Origin: JACNLC01 sp964607375
Lineage (GTDB): Bacteria > Fidelibacterota > Marinisomatia > SCGC-AAA003-L08 > JACNLC01
Assembly: GCA_964607375.1 (NCBI GenBank)
Contig: CAZSJY010000010.1
Span: 1-41,635, forward strand
Direction: 5' to 3'
Length of the DNA: 41,635 nucleotides
Shown: positions 26,740 to 33,857 of the stretch, one piece after another
Numbering within the stretch: position 1 is the first letter of the stretch
Layout of the letters: each line of letters opens with the position of its first letter
The notes under the pieces: generated by a model
What the model saw: only the letters and a program-made list of their open reading frames with translations
Database searches by the model: none
What the model was told of the DNA's origin: nothing
Program-made: the position numbers and the translations under genes

Positions 26740-27093
26740 ATGATGACAGTTGATGACATCATTGGTGATATTGTTTTTATTTCATTAAAAAGTGTTGAGC
26801 CATTACAGGAAATTGGTATTACAGAAACTAAAGGGCATTATTTAATTCGAGGACACGACGGTATGGGAATTTGGGTTGCACATCCCGGATTAGTAATTGT
26901 TACAGCCGAAGATGAAAATGGAAAATCTCTACCAAAAGATAAACAGATAAAAGAAGACCTTGATGCTACATTTTTAATCACTTGGGATAATATTGAAACA
27001 ATTATGCACTATCCAGAAAGAGAAGGATATGATTTCCCTAGTGAGTTTGAAAAACAAGCTGGATTTATGTTAAAAGAAGGTGGCAAAAAATGA
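26740..27093 (+). CDS. conserved-looking small soluble protein, function unknown
   Basis: The 117-residue protein has no signal peptide or membrane segment. It contains a predicted compact beta-rich core (DIVFISLKSVEPLQEIG, GHYLIRGHDGMGIWVAHPGLVIV) followed by an acidic helical tail. I do not recognise the family. A strong Shine-Dalgarno GGAGGAA (26728-26734) precedes ATGATG at 26740, so either Met could be the start. The stop overlaps the ATG of the cold-shock-like gene by 4 bp (ATGA), so the two proteins are translationally coupled and may work together. Confidence 0.7.
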   Translation: MMTVDDIIGDIVFISLKSVEPLQEIGITETKGHYLIRGHDGMGIWVAHPGLVIVTAEDENGKSLPKDKQIKEDLDATFLITWDNIETIMHYPEREGYDFPSEFEKQAGFMLKEGGKK

Positions 27094-27284
27094 AAACGGG
27101 AATTGTAAAAACTTGGGATAGACATAAAGGTTGGGGATTTATCACAGACGACGAAGGATGGGATTATTTCCTAAATGTTGCCAATGTCAGAATGGGGCAA
27201 ACAATCCACGAAGGTGACAAAGTAAAATTTGATGTGTTTGAGGGACAAAGAGGTCCTTCTGCAGAAAATGTAACAAAAGTGTAG
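27090..27284 (+). CDS. divergent cold-shock domain protein
   Basis: The 64-residue protein is a single OB-fold cold-shock domain, the normal size for CspA-like RNA/DNA chaperones. RNP1 reads KGWGFI (canonical KGFGFI) and RNP2 reads DYFLNV, in place of the usual VFVHF-type motif, so the conserved histidine is absent. The strand pattern GIVKTWDRHKGWGFITDDEG and the end GPSAENVTKV are otherwise typical. A preference for single-stranded nucleic acid is expected. It overlaps the preceding unknown gene by 4 bp. It is followed by a 307-bp region without a gene that contains a possible structured RNA. Confidence 0.85.
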   Translation: MKTGIVKTWDRHKGWGFITDDEGWDYFLNVANVRMGQTIHEGDKVKFDVFEGQRGPSAENVTKV

Positions 27285-27370
27285 GTGAATCAAAAGTTAA
27301 TATCAAAACCTGAAAGTGTGTATAAAAATTGGAATATTTGAGTTTTGTCTTTATTGCAAAGTAAGTTTAT

Positions 27371-27531
27371 GTGAACAAATGGAACCCTAGTAATTTCCAT
27401 ATCGAGATGAGGAGTTTGCAAAAAACTGGGTGTTGAGAAAAATAAATACTAACTAGGAGCATAAATCTATTACGGGTTTGCTACTTGGATAGAACCAAGA
27501 CTAAAAGGGGGGAGAATTATCTCCCTTTTTT
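27371..27531 (+). ncRNA. candidate structured RNA ending in a terminator
   Basis: The gap between the cold-shock gene and the sigma factor gene shows several nested pairings. Hairpin ATGGAA (27379-27384) with TTCCAT (27395-27400) has a 10-nt loop containing CCTAGT (27386-27391), which can pair with ACTAGG (27452-27457) as a long-range pseudoknot. CTTGG (27484-27488) with CCAAG (27495-27499) forms another hairpin, and a strong terminator closes the segment. No open frame with coding character is visible, and it does not match tmRNA, SRP, RNase P or 6S RNA by eye. It could equally be a structured 3' untranslated region of the cold-shock mRNA. Boundaries are approximate. Confidence 0.35.
27503..27531 (+). 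terminator. rho-independent terminator
   Basis: GGGAGA (27510-27515) pairs with TCTCCC (27520-27525) around a 4-nt loop ATTA, preceded by AAAAGGG and followed by six T residues (27526-27531). The A-tract before and T-tract after would extend the stem. It separates the cold-shock transcript or candidate RNA from the sigma factor operon. Confidence 0.88.
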
Positions 27532-27591
27532 AATTTATAAATTTAGAGTTAACTTTTGGCAATTACTGATGTCTAAATGGACAAATGACTT

Positions 27592-28107
27592 ATGGAAGAA
27601 AAGAATTTAATCCTACAATTTCAAAAAGGAGACAAAAGTGCGTTTGACGAATTGGTTAATAGGAATCAAAAGTGGGTTCGGTTGTTTATACTCAAAACTG
27701 TCGGACATAAAGAAGACTCAGAGGACATCGCACAAGATGTATTCGTTAAAACATATTTTGGTCTTTCAAAATTTAGAATGGATTCAGAATTTAAGACTTG
27801 GCTATATCGCATCGTCATTAACCACATCAATAATTATTTCAGGAAGAAGAAATTACTATCTTGGTTTAGTTACGATTTGCAGGAATCATACACTTCCGAA
27901 TCAACAAATGATTCCAATATTCAAGTTAGTGAATTACTCAAATATATTAAAAGACTGCCAAGGATTCAGAGGAATATAATGGTTTTGAGAACTTATCAAG
28001 ACCTACCATTTAAAGAAATTGGGTATGTGCTTTCGGTTTCAGAAAATTCTGCTAAAGTGTCTTATAGCAAAGCTAAAAAAAACCTAAAGAAATTTGCTCG
28101 GGATTAA
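27592..28107 (+). CDS. rpoE: ECF (sigma-E type) RNA polymerase sigma factor
   Basis: The 171-residue protein has only regions 2 and 4, as expected for extracytoplasmic-function sigma factors. Region 2 (about 10-82) includes EDSEDIAQDVFVKTY and the promoter-melting SEFKTWLYRIVINHINNYFRKK. Region 4 (about 117-168) includes LPRIQRNIMVLRTYQDLPFKEIGYVL and the recognition helix SENSAKVSYSKAKK. It would direct transcription of envelope or stress genes, probably including its own operon. A small membrane protein follows after 2 bp, in the usual place for its anti-sigma factor. The ATG at 27592 is the natural start, as MEEKNLILQFQKGD matches family N-termini. Confidence 0.93.
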   Translation: MEEKNLILQFQKGDKSAFDELVNRNQKWVRLFILKTVGHKEDSEDIAQDVFVKTYFGLSKFRMDSEFKTWLYRIVINHINNYFRKKKLLSWFSYDLQESYTSESTNDSNIQVSELLKYIKRLPRIQRNIMVLRTYQDLPFKEIGYVLSVSENSAKVSYSKAKKNLKKFARD

Positions 28108-28109
28108 AA

Positions 28110-28442
28110 ATGGAATCGCATACATTTTTGGAAAACATACACAGGAAAATTGAACTAAAGAAAAAGCGTTCGGCAGTGATAAAATCAACTTCATTTATCG
28201 TTGGATTGTTGTTTGTTGTGATGCAATCTATATCAGTTATTCACAATGACAGAATGAATGGATTATGGGCTAATTATGAGCCAGAAAAAGAAGTTTATGA
28301 ATGGGATATATCCACCGAAATCTCGTATGTGCAACTTTTTGATTTTTTAGTGGATGAGTTTGAGATTAATGAAGTCTTACAACTTATTAATGAAGAACAG
28401 GAAAATTTAAGTTTTATAGAAACAATAGAGATAGGAGAATAA
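28110..28442 (+). CDS. small single-span membrane protein, putative anti-sigma factor
   Basis: The 110-residue protein has a basic N-terminal segment of about 23 residues (HRKIELKKKRSAVIK), one membrane helix (about 25-44, STSFIVGLLFVVMQSISVI) and an acidic extracytoplasmic tail. It follows the sigma factor by 2 bp and precedes the Spy-like gene by 1 bp. The layout, a short cytoplasmic part, one helix and a periplasmic sensor part, fits a minimal anti-sigma factor. However, the cytoplasmic part is too short for a normal zinc anti-sigma domain and no HxxxCxxC motif is present. The role is inferred from position only. Confidence 0.6.
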   Translation: MESHTFLENIHRKIELKKKRSAVIKSTSFIVGLLFVVMQSISVIHNDRMNGLWANYEPEKEVYEWDISTEISYVQLFDFLVDEFEINEVLQLINEEQENLSFIETIEIGE

Positions 28443-28443
28443 G

Positions 28444-28920
28444 ATGAGAAATTATATAATAGTAAGTGTAATTTTAGTTTGTTCAATAATATTTGCTCAA
28501 CCTAAGTATCAATCTACTGGGCGAGAAAATATTGAGATAATGAAGAAATGGAAATTAACTGAATACCTAAATCTTACCGAAGATCAAGCTGAAAAGTTTT
28601 TCCCTCGACTAAATGAATTAGAAAATCAGTTGAAAGAGATTGCTGAAAAAAGGCAAGAATTTAACAAAATACTCAATGATATGGCTGATGGTAATGATGC
28701 CAACAACAAAGAGATGAATAAAATTATCAATCAAATTTATGATTTGGAGGTTGAAAAACTGAAGATTCGAAAAGATCACTACAAAAATATAGACGATATT
28801 TTGACGATCGAGCAAAAAGCTAAATATTTGGTATTCGAGAAGAAATTCAAGAAACGAATGAAAAACCAATTCCGTGAACGAGATGGATTTAAACGCGGAA
28901 AAGGTAGAGAAAGATTCTAA
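28444..28920 (+). CDS. periplasmic Spy/CpxP-like protein (LTxxQ motif)
   Basis: The 158-residue protein has a signal peptide (about 1-18, ending IFA) and an all-helical, highly charged body. Two LTxxQ motifs are visible, LTEDQ (44-48) and LTIEQ (120-124), which mark the Spy/CpxP/zinc-resistance family of periplasmic chaperones and stress sensors. The C-terminus is very basic (RERDGFKRGKGRERF). It starts 1 bp after the putative anti-sigma gene, so it is probably part of the sigma-controlled envelope stress response and may bind unfolded proteins or metals, or modulate the anti-sigma factor. Function within the family is inferred. Confidence 0.8.
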   Translation: MRNYIIVSVILVCSIIFAQPKYQSTGRENIEIMKKWKLTEYLNLTEDQAEKFFPRLNELENQLKEIAEKRQEFNKILNDMADGNDANNKEMNKIINQIYDLEVEKLKIRKDHYKNIDDILTIEQKAKYLVFEKKFKKRMKNQFRERDGFKRGKGRERF

Positions 28921-28944
28921 ACATAAACAAAGAAAGGAAATAGA

Positions 28945-29982
28945 ATGAAGATAAAAACAATCTTAACAATGATAACAACAACAGTATTAATTGTTAGTTG
29001 CGATACTCAAATCGGTGTAAGTGATATCGAAAGTGCTTTGTGGGATATCATTAATGGAGATGACGCTCTATCTTTGGATGGTTTCAACGATGGTGGAGCA
29101 AATGACGACGATTATGAAAGTGGTGATTTAAATAGAATCGTTGATGGTGATGATTTCACTTATCCAATTAGATGGGGTAGAAAAAATGTAGATGCAACTG
29201 TTACTGTTGATTTTGAACCATTTCAAGTTGATAGCGATACCATTATAGCGGTAATCGAACGAAATGTTGAAGGAGAATTAGTTGTATTTGATGTTGAGCC
29301 AAACGAAGATACCACAGAAGTTGTTGTTGTAGATTCATCATTTAAGGATTTCTCAATGACTGGGCAACGAAAAATACGATTTGTTAGAATTGATAATTCC
29401 GACAATCCTAGGCATAATTGGAAGTTAGAAGCAGTAACTCCGTTTATTGCTTATTCACCGGACTCCAATGTAGAGATTGATTCGATAATGGTGTATAAAT
29501 CACGACCAACTGATAATGATTCAAACGATGAATTATATTTCAAACTTGAGAATGTTGGAGATTTGTTAAATACATTTTTAGACAGAGAAGATTTACCACA
29601 TTTCCACCCTGAACAGTTTGTAAAAGTGGAGGTTGCACTACATCGCAACACTGAAAATGAATATGATGAAAGAGCATTTTTGCATTATGGAAGACACCAC
29701 GGTCCAAAACATCGCAAACCAATGTTTGATGATGGAGGTTTGATTGACTATTGGGGACATACTTCTCCAGACGAAACAGAAAATGATAACATCCACACCG
29801 GATTATGGAGAATGCACCAAACTGCACCAGATGGAGAGAATCATTTCTATCGTGCATTCTTTGATGTACTAGATGAGGAATCACTATTAGCTCCGGAAGG
29901 TGAATATCATTCATTCGTGATTGGTTTTCCTTACATTGTATCTACAGTTGACCAAATCTCTGATGAGGTTTTTAAGCCGTAA
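28945..29982 (+). CDS. acidic lipoprotein of the ECF sigma operon, function unknown
   Basis: The 345-residue protein starts with a lipoprotein signal (LIVSC, lipidated C19). The region after it is very acidic (GDDALSLDGFNDGG, ANDDDYESGD), followed by an alternating-strand domain (about 75-225) and a histidine-rich patch near residues 249-258 (HYGRHHGPKHRK). I do not recognise a family. AGAAAGGAAA precedes the ATG, and it lies 24 bp after the Spy-like gene in the same direction, before a strong terminator. It is thus the last gene of the ECF operon. Aspartate and histidine richness would fit metal or cation binding, but that is speculation. Confidence 0.75.
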   Translation: MKIKTILTMITTTVLIVSCDTQIGVSDIESALWDIINGDDALSLDGFNDGGANDDDYESGDLNRIVDGDDFTYPIRWGRKNVDATVTVDFEPFQVDSDTIIAVIERNVEGELVVFDVEPNEDTTEVVVVDSSFKDFSMTGQRKIRFVRIDNSDNPRHNWKLEAVTPFIAYSPDSNVEIDSIMVYKSRPTDNDSNDELYFKLENVGDLLNTFLDREDLPHFHPEQFVKVEVALHRNTENEYDERAFLHYGRHHGPKHRKPMFDDGGLIDYWGHTSPDETENDNIHTGLWRMHQTAPDGENHFYRAFFDVLDEESLLAPEGEYHSFVIGFPYIVSTVDQISDEVFKP

Positions 29983-30013
29983 TTTTATATTCTAATCATA
30001 TTTTTATTGTTGG

Positions 30014-30044
30014 ACAAGGGGGGACTATACCCCCTTGTTTTTTT
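30014..30044 (+). terminator. rho-independent terminator of the ECF sigma operon
   Basis: ACAAGGGGG (30014-30022) and CCCCCTTGT (30030-30038) form a perfect 9-bp GC-rich stem with a 7-nt loop, followed by a run of seven T residues (30038-30044). It lies 31 bp after the acidic lipoprotein stop. Confidence 0.93.
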
Positions 30045-30131
30045 AGAGAATATTATTTAGCTAATTTTAAAAGATGTAATCTATTCCTTTTGATAAACCA
30101 TTAAAAAGGTTAAAACAAACCGAAAAAGAAA

Positions 30132-30190
30132 CCCACGATTTAAATCGTGGGCTAACCGAAGGGACATAATTACTAATCGTTTCAACGATT
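30132..30190. repeat. pair of REP-like palindromes in an intergenic region
   Basis: CCCACGATTTAAATCGTGGG (30132-30151) is a perfect 20-bp palindrome. A second hairpin, AATCGTT (30175-30181) with AACGATT (30184-30190), follows after 23 bp. Neither has a T-tract, and they lie about 90 bp beyond the operon terminator, so they are not needed for termination. Paired palindromes of this spacing resemble REP/BIME elements. The rest of the 30045-30464 gap is very AT-rich and shows no gene or other clear element. Confidence 0.65.
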
Positions 30191-30464
30191 TACCCAAAAA
30201 TACTGTTTATCAAAGGATTTTAATGATTATACAGATTCTATTAAAATAAAAAAATCATAGAAAGTTTGTAATCAGATTAATTTGTAGTTCAAAATAAAGT
30301 TATTAAAAAAATAAATCTGTCAAAAGAATTATACAATCCTAAAGGCATAAAGCTCCTTGCTATATCAAAATTAACTCCAAAAATAAATCCAAAATATTCT
30401 TAACTTTATGAGATAAATTTATTAATAAGTTCGTGAAATATGAACTCGATGAGGACAATGCTTG

Positions 30465-30827
30465 ATGGCTTTAATACGAATTAACAATATCAAACTATAC
30501 GGTAAACATGGGTGGGCTCCGGAAGAAAAACTCCTAGGTCAGAAATTTGAAATCGATATAGAAATCAATGCAGATATTTCTGATGCTATTCAAAATGACG
30601 ATTTACAAAAAACAGTTGATTACTCACTTGTTTACAAAATAATTAAAGAGATATTTATAGAGAAAAACTATCACTTAATCGAAGCAGTTGGAAACAAGAT
30701 TGCCAAAAGTATTTTGGAACTGGATAGAGTCAATTCGGTCACAGTTAGAATTCGCAAACCACATGCACCGATTGATGGGGTTTTCGACAATGTTGAAGTT
30801 GAGATTTCACAGAGTAATAAAAAGTAA
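30465..30827 (+). CDS. folB: dihydroneopterin aldolase
   Basis: FolB cleaves 7,8-dihydroneopterin to 6-hydroxymethyl-dihydropterin in folate synthesis. The protein of about 120 residues has the T-fold motifs GKHGWAPEEKLLGQKFEIDI, the KTVDYS loop, the glutamate in HLIEAVGNKIA, and the catalytic-lysine segment RIRKPHAPIDG. The ATG at 30465 is preceded by an in-frame TTG at 30462; I prefer the ATG, with GAGGA just upstream. Its stop shares one base with the start of folK, which uses its product, so the two are coupled. Confidence 0.93.
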   Translation: MALIRINNIKLYGKHGWAPEEKLLGQKFEIDIEINADISDAIQNDDLQKTVDYSLVYKIIKEIFIEKNYHLIEAVGNKIAKSILELDRVNSVTVRIRKPHAPIDGVFDNVEVEISQSNKK

Positions 30828-31315
30828 TGAGTATTTTTCTTGGACTAGGTTCCAATGTTGGTAACCGATTTGAAAATCTTAGGTTTGCTATAGAACGATT
30901 AACAGCATCAAAAATACAAGTTATACAGGAATCTAAAATATATGAAACACTTCCAATGTATAATACCGAACAAGACAACTTCCTCAATCAAGTGATTGAA
31001 GTGGAAACATCATTACTACCATTAGAATTGTTAGAAGTTGTTAAAGACATAGAATCAGATTGTGGAAGACAGAAAAATACTCAAAGAAATAGTCCACGAG
31101 CACTTGATATTGATATTCTAACTTATAGTGATAAAATCGTAAATTTAAGCGGTTTGCAGATTCCGCATATCAAACTTAAAGAAAGGGATTTTGTGTTAAA
31201 ACCGTGGACGGATATTGCTCCAAGTTACATTATCCCAGGAGAAAATTATGGTGTGCAAGAACTCTTGGATAAAATATCGGAATCTACAATTTTGGAAACT
31301 TATCCTTCGAAATAG
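30827..31315 (+). CDS. folK: 2-amino-4-hydroxy-6-hydroxymethyldihydropteridine pyrophosphokinase
   Basis: FolK transfers pyrophosphate from ATP to hydroxymethyl-dihydropterin, preparing it for dihydropteroate synthase. The N-terminus IFLGLGSNVGNRFENL is the family hallmark. GRQKNTQRNSPRALDIDIL contains the metal-binding aspartates, and the HIKLKERDFVLKPW segment is typical of the C-terminal half. At 162 residues it is the normal size. It overlaps folB by 1 nt and is followed 14 bp later by the deoxynucleoside kinase gene, a neighbourhood common in FCB-group bacteria. Confidence 0.94.
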   Translation: MSIFLGLGSNVGNRFENLRFAIERLTASKIQVIQESKIYETLPMYNTEQDNFLNQVIEVETSLLPLELLEVVKDIESDCGRQKNTQRNSPRALDIDILTYSDKIVNLSGLQIPHIKLKERDFVLKPWTDIAPSYIIPGENYGVQELLDKISESTILETYPSK

Positions 31316-31329
31316 ATGGAAAAACAAAT

Positions 31330-31974
31330 ATGAAACAAGCATTTTATATTGCAATTGAGGGAACAATTGGAGTTGGGAAAACCAGTTTGGCTGAAATCCT
31401 GCGTGATGTATTGGATGCTCGATTGGTGAACGAAGAATTTGAGGAAAATCCGTTTTTAACAGATTTCTACAAAGATCCTGAACGATTTGCATTCCAAGCT
31501 CAACTTTTCTTTTTACTTTCGCGCTATCGCCAGCAACTTGACCTTCAACAAACCGAATTATTTACTAAGGGAATCGTCGCAGATTATATGTTCGCCAAAG
31601 ACAGAATATTTGCTTCACTCAATCTTAATGATAGAGAAATGTCGCTTTACAATACCGTAGCCAATTTGCTTGAGAAAAATATCAACTATCCTGATTTAGT
31701 CATTTTTCTACAATCAGATACTGACCGTTTAATGCAAAATATTAAAACTCGTGGTCGAGAATACGAATTGAATATGGATTGGAAATATATTGATGCTCTT
31801 AACCAAGTTTATAATGAGTATTTTTTCCGATATGATAATAGTCCGCTACTCATTATTAATACCAACGATATTGATTTTGTGAATAATGAACAGGATTTAG
31901 AAGAAATTTTGCAATTTATCCGCACACCATTTCAAGGAACTAAGTTTTTGAATCCAATAAAGAGTATGCGGTAA
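31330..31974 (+). CDS. deoxynucleoside kinase
   Basis: The 214-residue enzyme phosphorylates deoxynucleosides with ATP for nucleotide salvage. It has the P-loop GTIGVGKTSL (about 10-19), a glutamate at the substrate site (VNEEFEENPF), the FAKDRIFASLNL segment that corresponds to the DRS/ERS motif, and the lid region RGREYELNMDWKYIDALN with the arginines that bind phosphate. This is the dCK/dGK-type family. Whether it prefers deoxyguanosine or deoxyadenosine cannot be read off. The stop TAA overlaps the next ATG by one base. Confidence 0.88.
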   Translation: MKQAFYIAIEGTIGVGKTSLAEILRDVLDARLVNEEFEENPFLTDFYKDPERFAFQAQLFFLLSRYRQQLDLQQTELFTKGIVADYMFAKDRIFASLNLNDREMSLYNTVANLLEKNINYPDLVIFLQSDTDRLMQNIKTRGREYELNMDWKYIDALNQVYNEYFFRYDNSPLLIINTNDIDFVNNEQDLEEILQFIRTPFQGTKFLNPIKSMR

Positions 31975-32162
31975 TGGGTAAATTATTTTGGTTATTAACT
32001 CTGGGGTGGATATTGTATGCAATTTTTCGAATTGCTAAAAATGTAAAGATTGTCAAAAGTCACAATTCAAGAGTGAAAAAAAATAAATCTCAAAATTCAT
32101 CCAAAACTGATTCGTTGGATATTCAAGATGCCGAATTTGAGGAAATCCATGAAAGCAGTTAG
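31974..32162 (+). CDS. 62-residue single-span membrane protein, function unknown
   Basis: The short protein has one membrane helix at the N-terminus (about 3-20, LFWLLTLGWILYAIFRIA), a very basic, asparagine/serine-rich linker, and an acidic end DIQDAEFEEIHE. It overlaps the kinase gene by 1 nt at its start, and its 3' end overlaps the oxidoreductase start by 14 nt. Tight packing between two real genes and the membrane-helix-plus-acidic-tail layout suggest a genuine gene; similar tiny proteins with a DAEFEE-like end occur in FCB genomes. Role unknown. Confidence 0.6.
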   Translation: MGKLFWLLTLGWILYAIFRIAKNVKIVKSHNSRVKKNKSQNSSKTDSLDIQDAEFEEIHESS

Positions 32163-33180
32163 GATACACGAACACGGGGGACGAGAAGTTCTTCGATATG
32201 AGGATATTCCCGAACCCATTTGTAGTGACGATAAAGTAAAAGTTCAGATTAAGGCGGCATCACTCAATCACTTAGATATTTGGATTCGAGAAGGATTTCC
32301 TGGAATGTCACTTCCATTACCACTAATTATGGGTTCTGATGGTGCAGGAGTAATTACGGAAGTTGGTAAGAATGTACCTAACTGGAATGTTGGTGATGAA
32401 GTAGTAATCCAACCAAATACATTTTGTGGTGAATGTGAGTTGTGTAAATCAGGGAAAGAAAATTATTGCAGAAATTACGGCATAATAGGAGAAACTGAAA
32501 ACGGTGTCCAAAGTGAGTATGTAGTATTAGACCCGATTAATATATTTTCCAAAGCAAAGCATTTAAGTTTTGAAGAAGCCTCATCTATGCAGTTGGTTTA
32601 TCTCACTTCTTATCAAATGTTGGTAACACGGGCAAAACTTCAACCAAACGAAACAGTGTTAGTTTACGGAGCTACTTCCGGAATTGGCTCAGCAGCAATT
32701 CAGATTGCTAAACAAATCGGTTCCAGAGTGATTTCTACAGTTGGTTCTAATAGTAAAATTGCTTTTGCTGAAAAAATGGATTCGGATTTTGTAGTGAATC
32801 ATTCTATTGATAGCTGGTCAAAGCAAGTGAAGGATATTGCTGGTAAAAAGGGGGTAGATGTGATATTTGAGCATCCTGGTCCCGCAACCTGGCAAAACAG
32901 TATGCGATTGTTAGCAAAAGGTGGACGAATTGTAACTTGCGGAGCTACTACAGGACCAATTGTTGAGTTTGATTTACGCCATTTGTTTATGAAACAGCAA
33001 ACGATTCTCGGTTCAACAATGAGCGATATGAAATCATTCAACAAAGTAATGAAACACATTGAGAAAGGCCACTATAAACCATTTCTGGATAAAGTATTTC
33101 CACTATCAGAAATTACCGAAGCACATAAAAGAATAGAAAACAGAGAACAAATGGGAAAAGTTGTTGTTACTGTGGAGTGA
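32149..33180 (+). CDS. zinc-type medium-chain alcohol dehydrogenase / quinone oxidoreductase
   Basis: This NAD(P)H-dependent oxidoreductase of the MDR superfamily has about 343 residues. The GroES-like domain (about 1-130) holds the structural-zinc cysteines in FCGECELCKSGKENYC. The segment GSDGAGVITEVG replaces the GHE motif of classical alcohol dehydrogenases, so the catalytic zinc site looks incomplete. The Rossmann nucleotide-binding loop is VYGATSGIGSAAIQIAKQIG. Substrate unknown. The frame is open from an ATG at 32128, but GAGGAA (32139-32144) sits just before the ATG at 32149, and MKAVRIHEHGG is the usual N-terminus, so I take 32149. It overlaps the preceding small gene by 14 nt. Confidence 0.87.
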   Translation: MKAVRIHEHGGREVLRYEDIPEPICSDDKVKVQIKAASLNHLDIWIREGFPGMSLPLPLIMGSDGAGVITEVGKNVPNWNVGDEVVIQPNTFCGECELCKSGKENYCRNYGIIGETENGVQSEYVVLDPINIFSKAKHLSFEEASSMQLVYLTSYQMLVTRAKLQPNETVLVYGATSGIGSAAIQIAKQIGSRVISTVGSNSKIAFAEKMDSDFVVNHSIDSWSKQVKDIAGKKGVDVIFEHPGPATWQNSMRLLAKGGRIVTCGATTGPIVEFDLRHLFMKQQTILGSTMSDMKSFNKVMKHIEKGHYKPFLDKVFPLSEITEAHKRIENREQMGKVVVTVE

Positions 33181-33299
33181 TGGAGGAGCAGAAAAGGAGT
33201 ATCCAAATTTCAAGTTTGGAGTTTTAGTTTCTGCGATAAACTAAAGCAAGAAGTATATTTTGTATAATTGGTTAATTAGCGGTTAGAGAAAGGATTTAA

Positions 33300-33638
33300 A
33301 TGGAGTGTTTGTTTTGTAAAATTGCTAGTAAAGAAATTCCAGCTAAGATTGTTGCTGAAACCGATGAACTATTAGCTTTTAGAGACATTGAACCACAATC
33401 TCCGGTTCATATCCTGATAATTCCGAAACAACATATTTCTTCTACAAAAGAACTCACAAATAAGAATGCTACAATTATCGGTAAAATGGCATTTTTAGCT
33501 AAAGAGATTTGTAAAAAGGAAAATATTGAGGATGGAAATCGCTGGGTGATCAATACAGGCATAGAAGGAGGGCAAACTGTCTTTCATATTCACTTACACA
33601 TTTTAGGTGGTAGAACAATGGAGTGGCCTCCGGGGTAA
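33300..33638 (+). CDS. HIT family (HINT-type) nucleotide-binding hydrolase
   Basis: This is a 112-residue histidine-triad protein of the HINT branch, which hydrolyses purine nucleoside phosphoramidates. The N-terminus ECLFCKIASKEIPAKIV holds the CxxC start of many bacterial members. The active-site triad is HIHLHIL near residue 100, and the C-terminus GRTMEWPPG is the standard HINT end. It stands alone, with 119 bp before it and 219 bp after it, and no terminator is evident. The stretch 33639-33857 holds no feature I can support. Confidence 0.92.
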   Translation: MECLFCKIASKEIPAKIVAETDELLAFRDIEPQSPVHILIIPKQHISSTKELTNKNATIIGKMAFLAKEICKKENIEDGNRWVINTGIEGGQTVFHIHLHILGGRTMEWPPG

Positions 33639-33857
33639 TGGTGAGTAGGTGTAAAATGATTACTGTGGTAGTTGGCAGAAAACAGAAAAGGAAATTCCCC
33701 TCTCAAAATGGAATTACTAGCCTGTTAATGTGGTACTGGCAAGCAAAATGAAAGGGTGTGTTTATAATTTTAGTGTTGAAGTATTGGATGCTAAACTCCG
33801 AATTCTATACTTCAAGTTTCTACCATCAACAAATGTAAATAGTTAGCGACTCAAATT

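Noticed and set aside
27371..27531. 6S RNA, SRP RNA, tmRNA or RNase P RNA
   Set aside because: None of their recognisable conserved segments is visible, and the end pairing of 6S RNA is absent.
30132..30151. Perfect palindrome as a transcription terminator or regulator site
   Set aside because: No T-tract follows, a strong terminator already lies at 30014-30044, and no gene starts within about 300 bp downstream.
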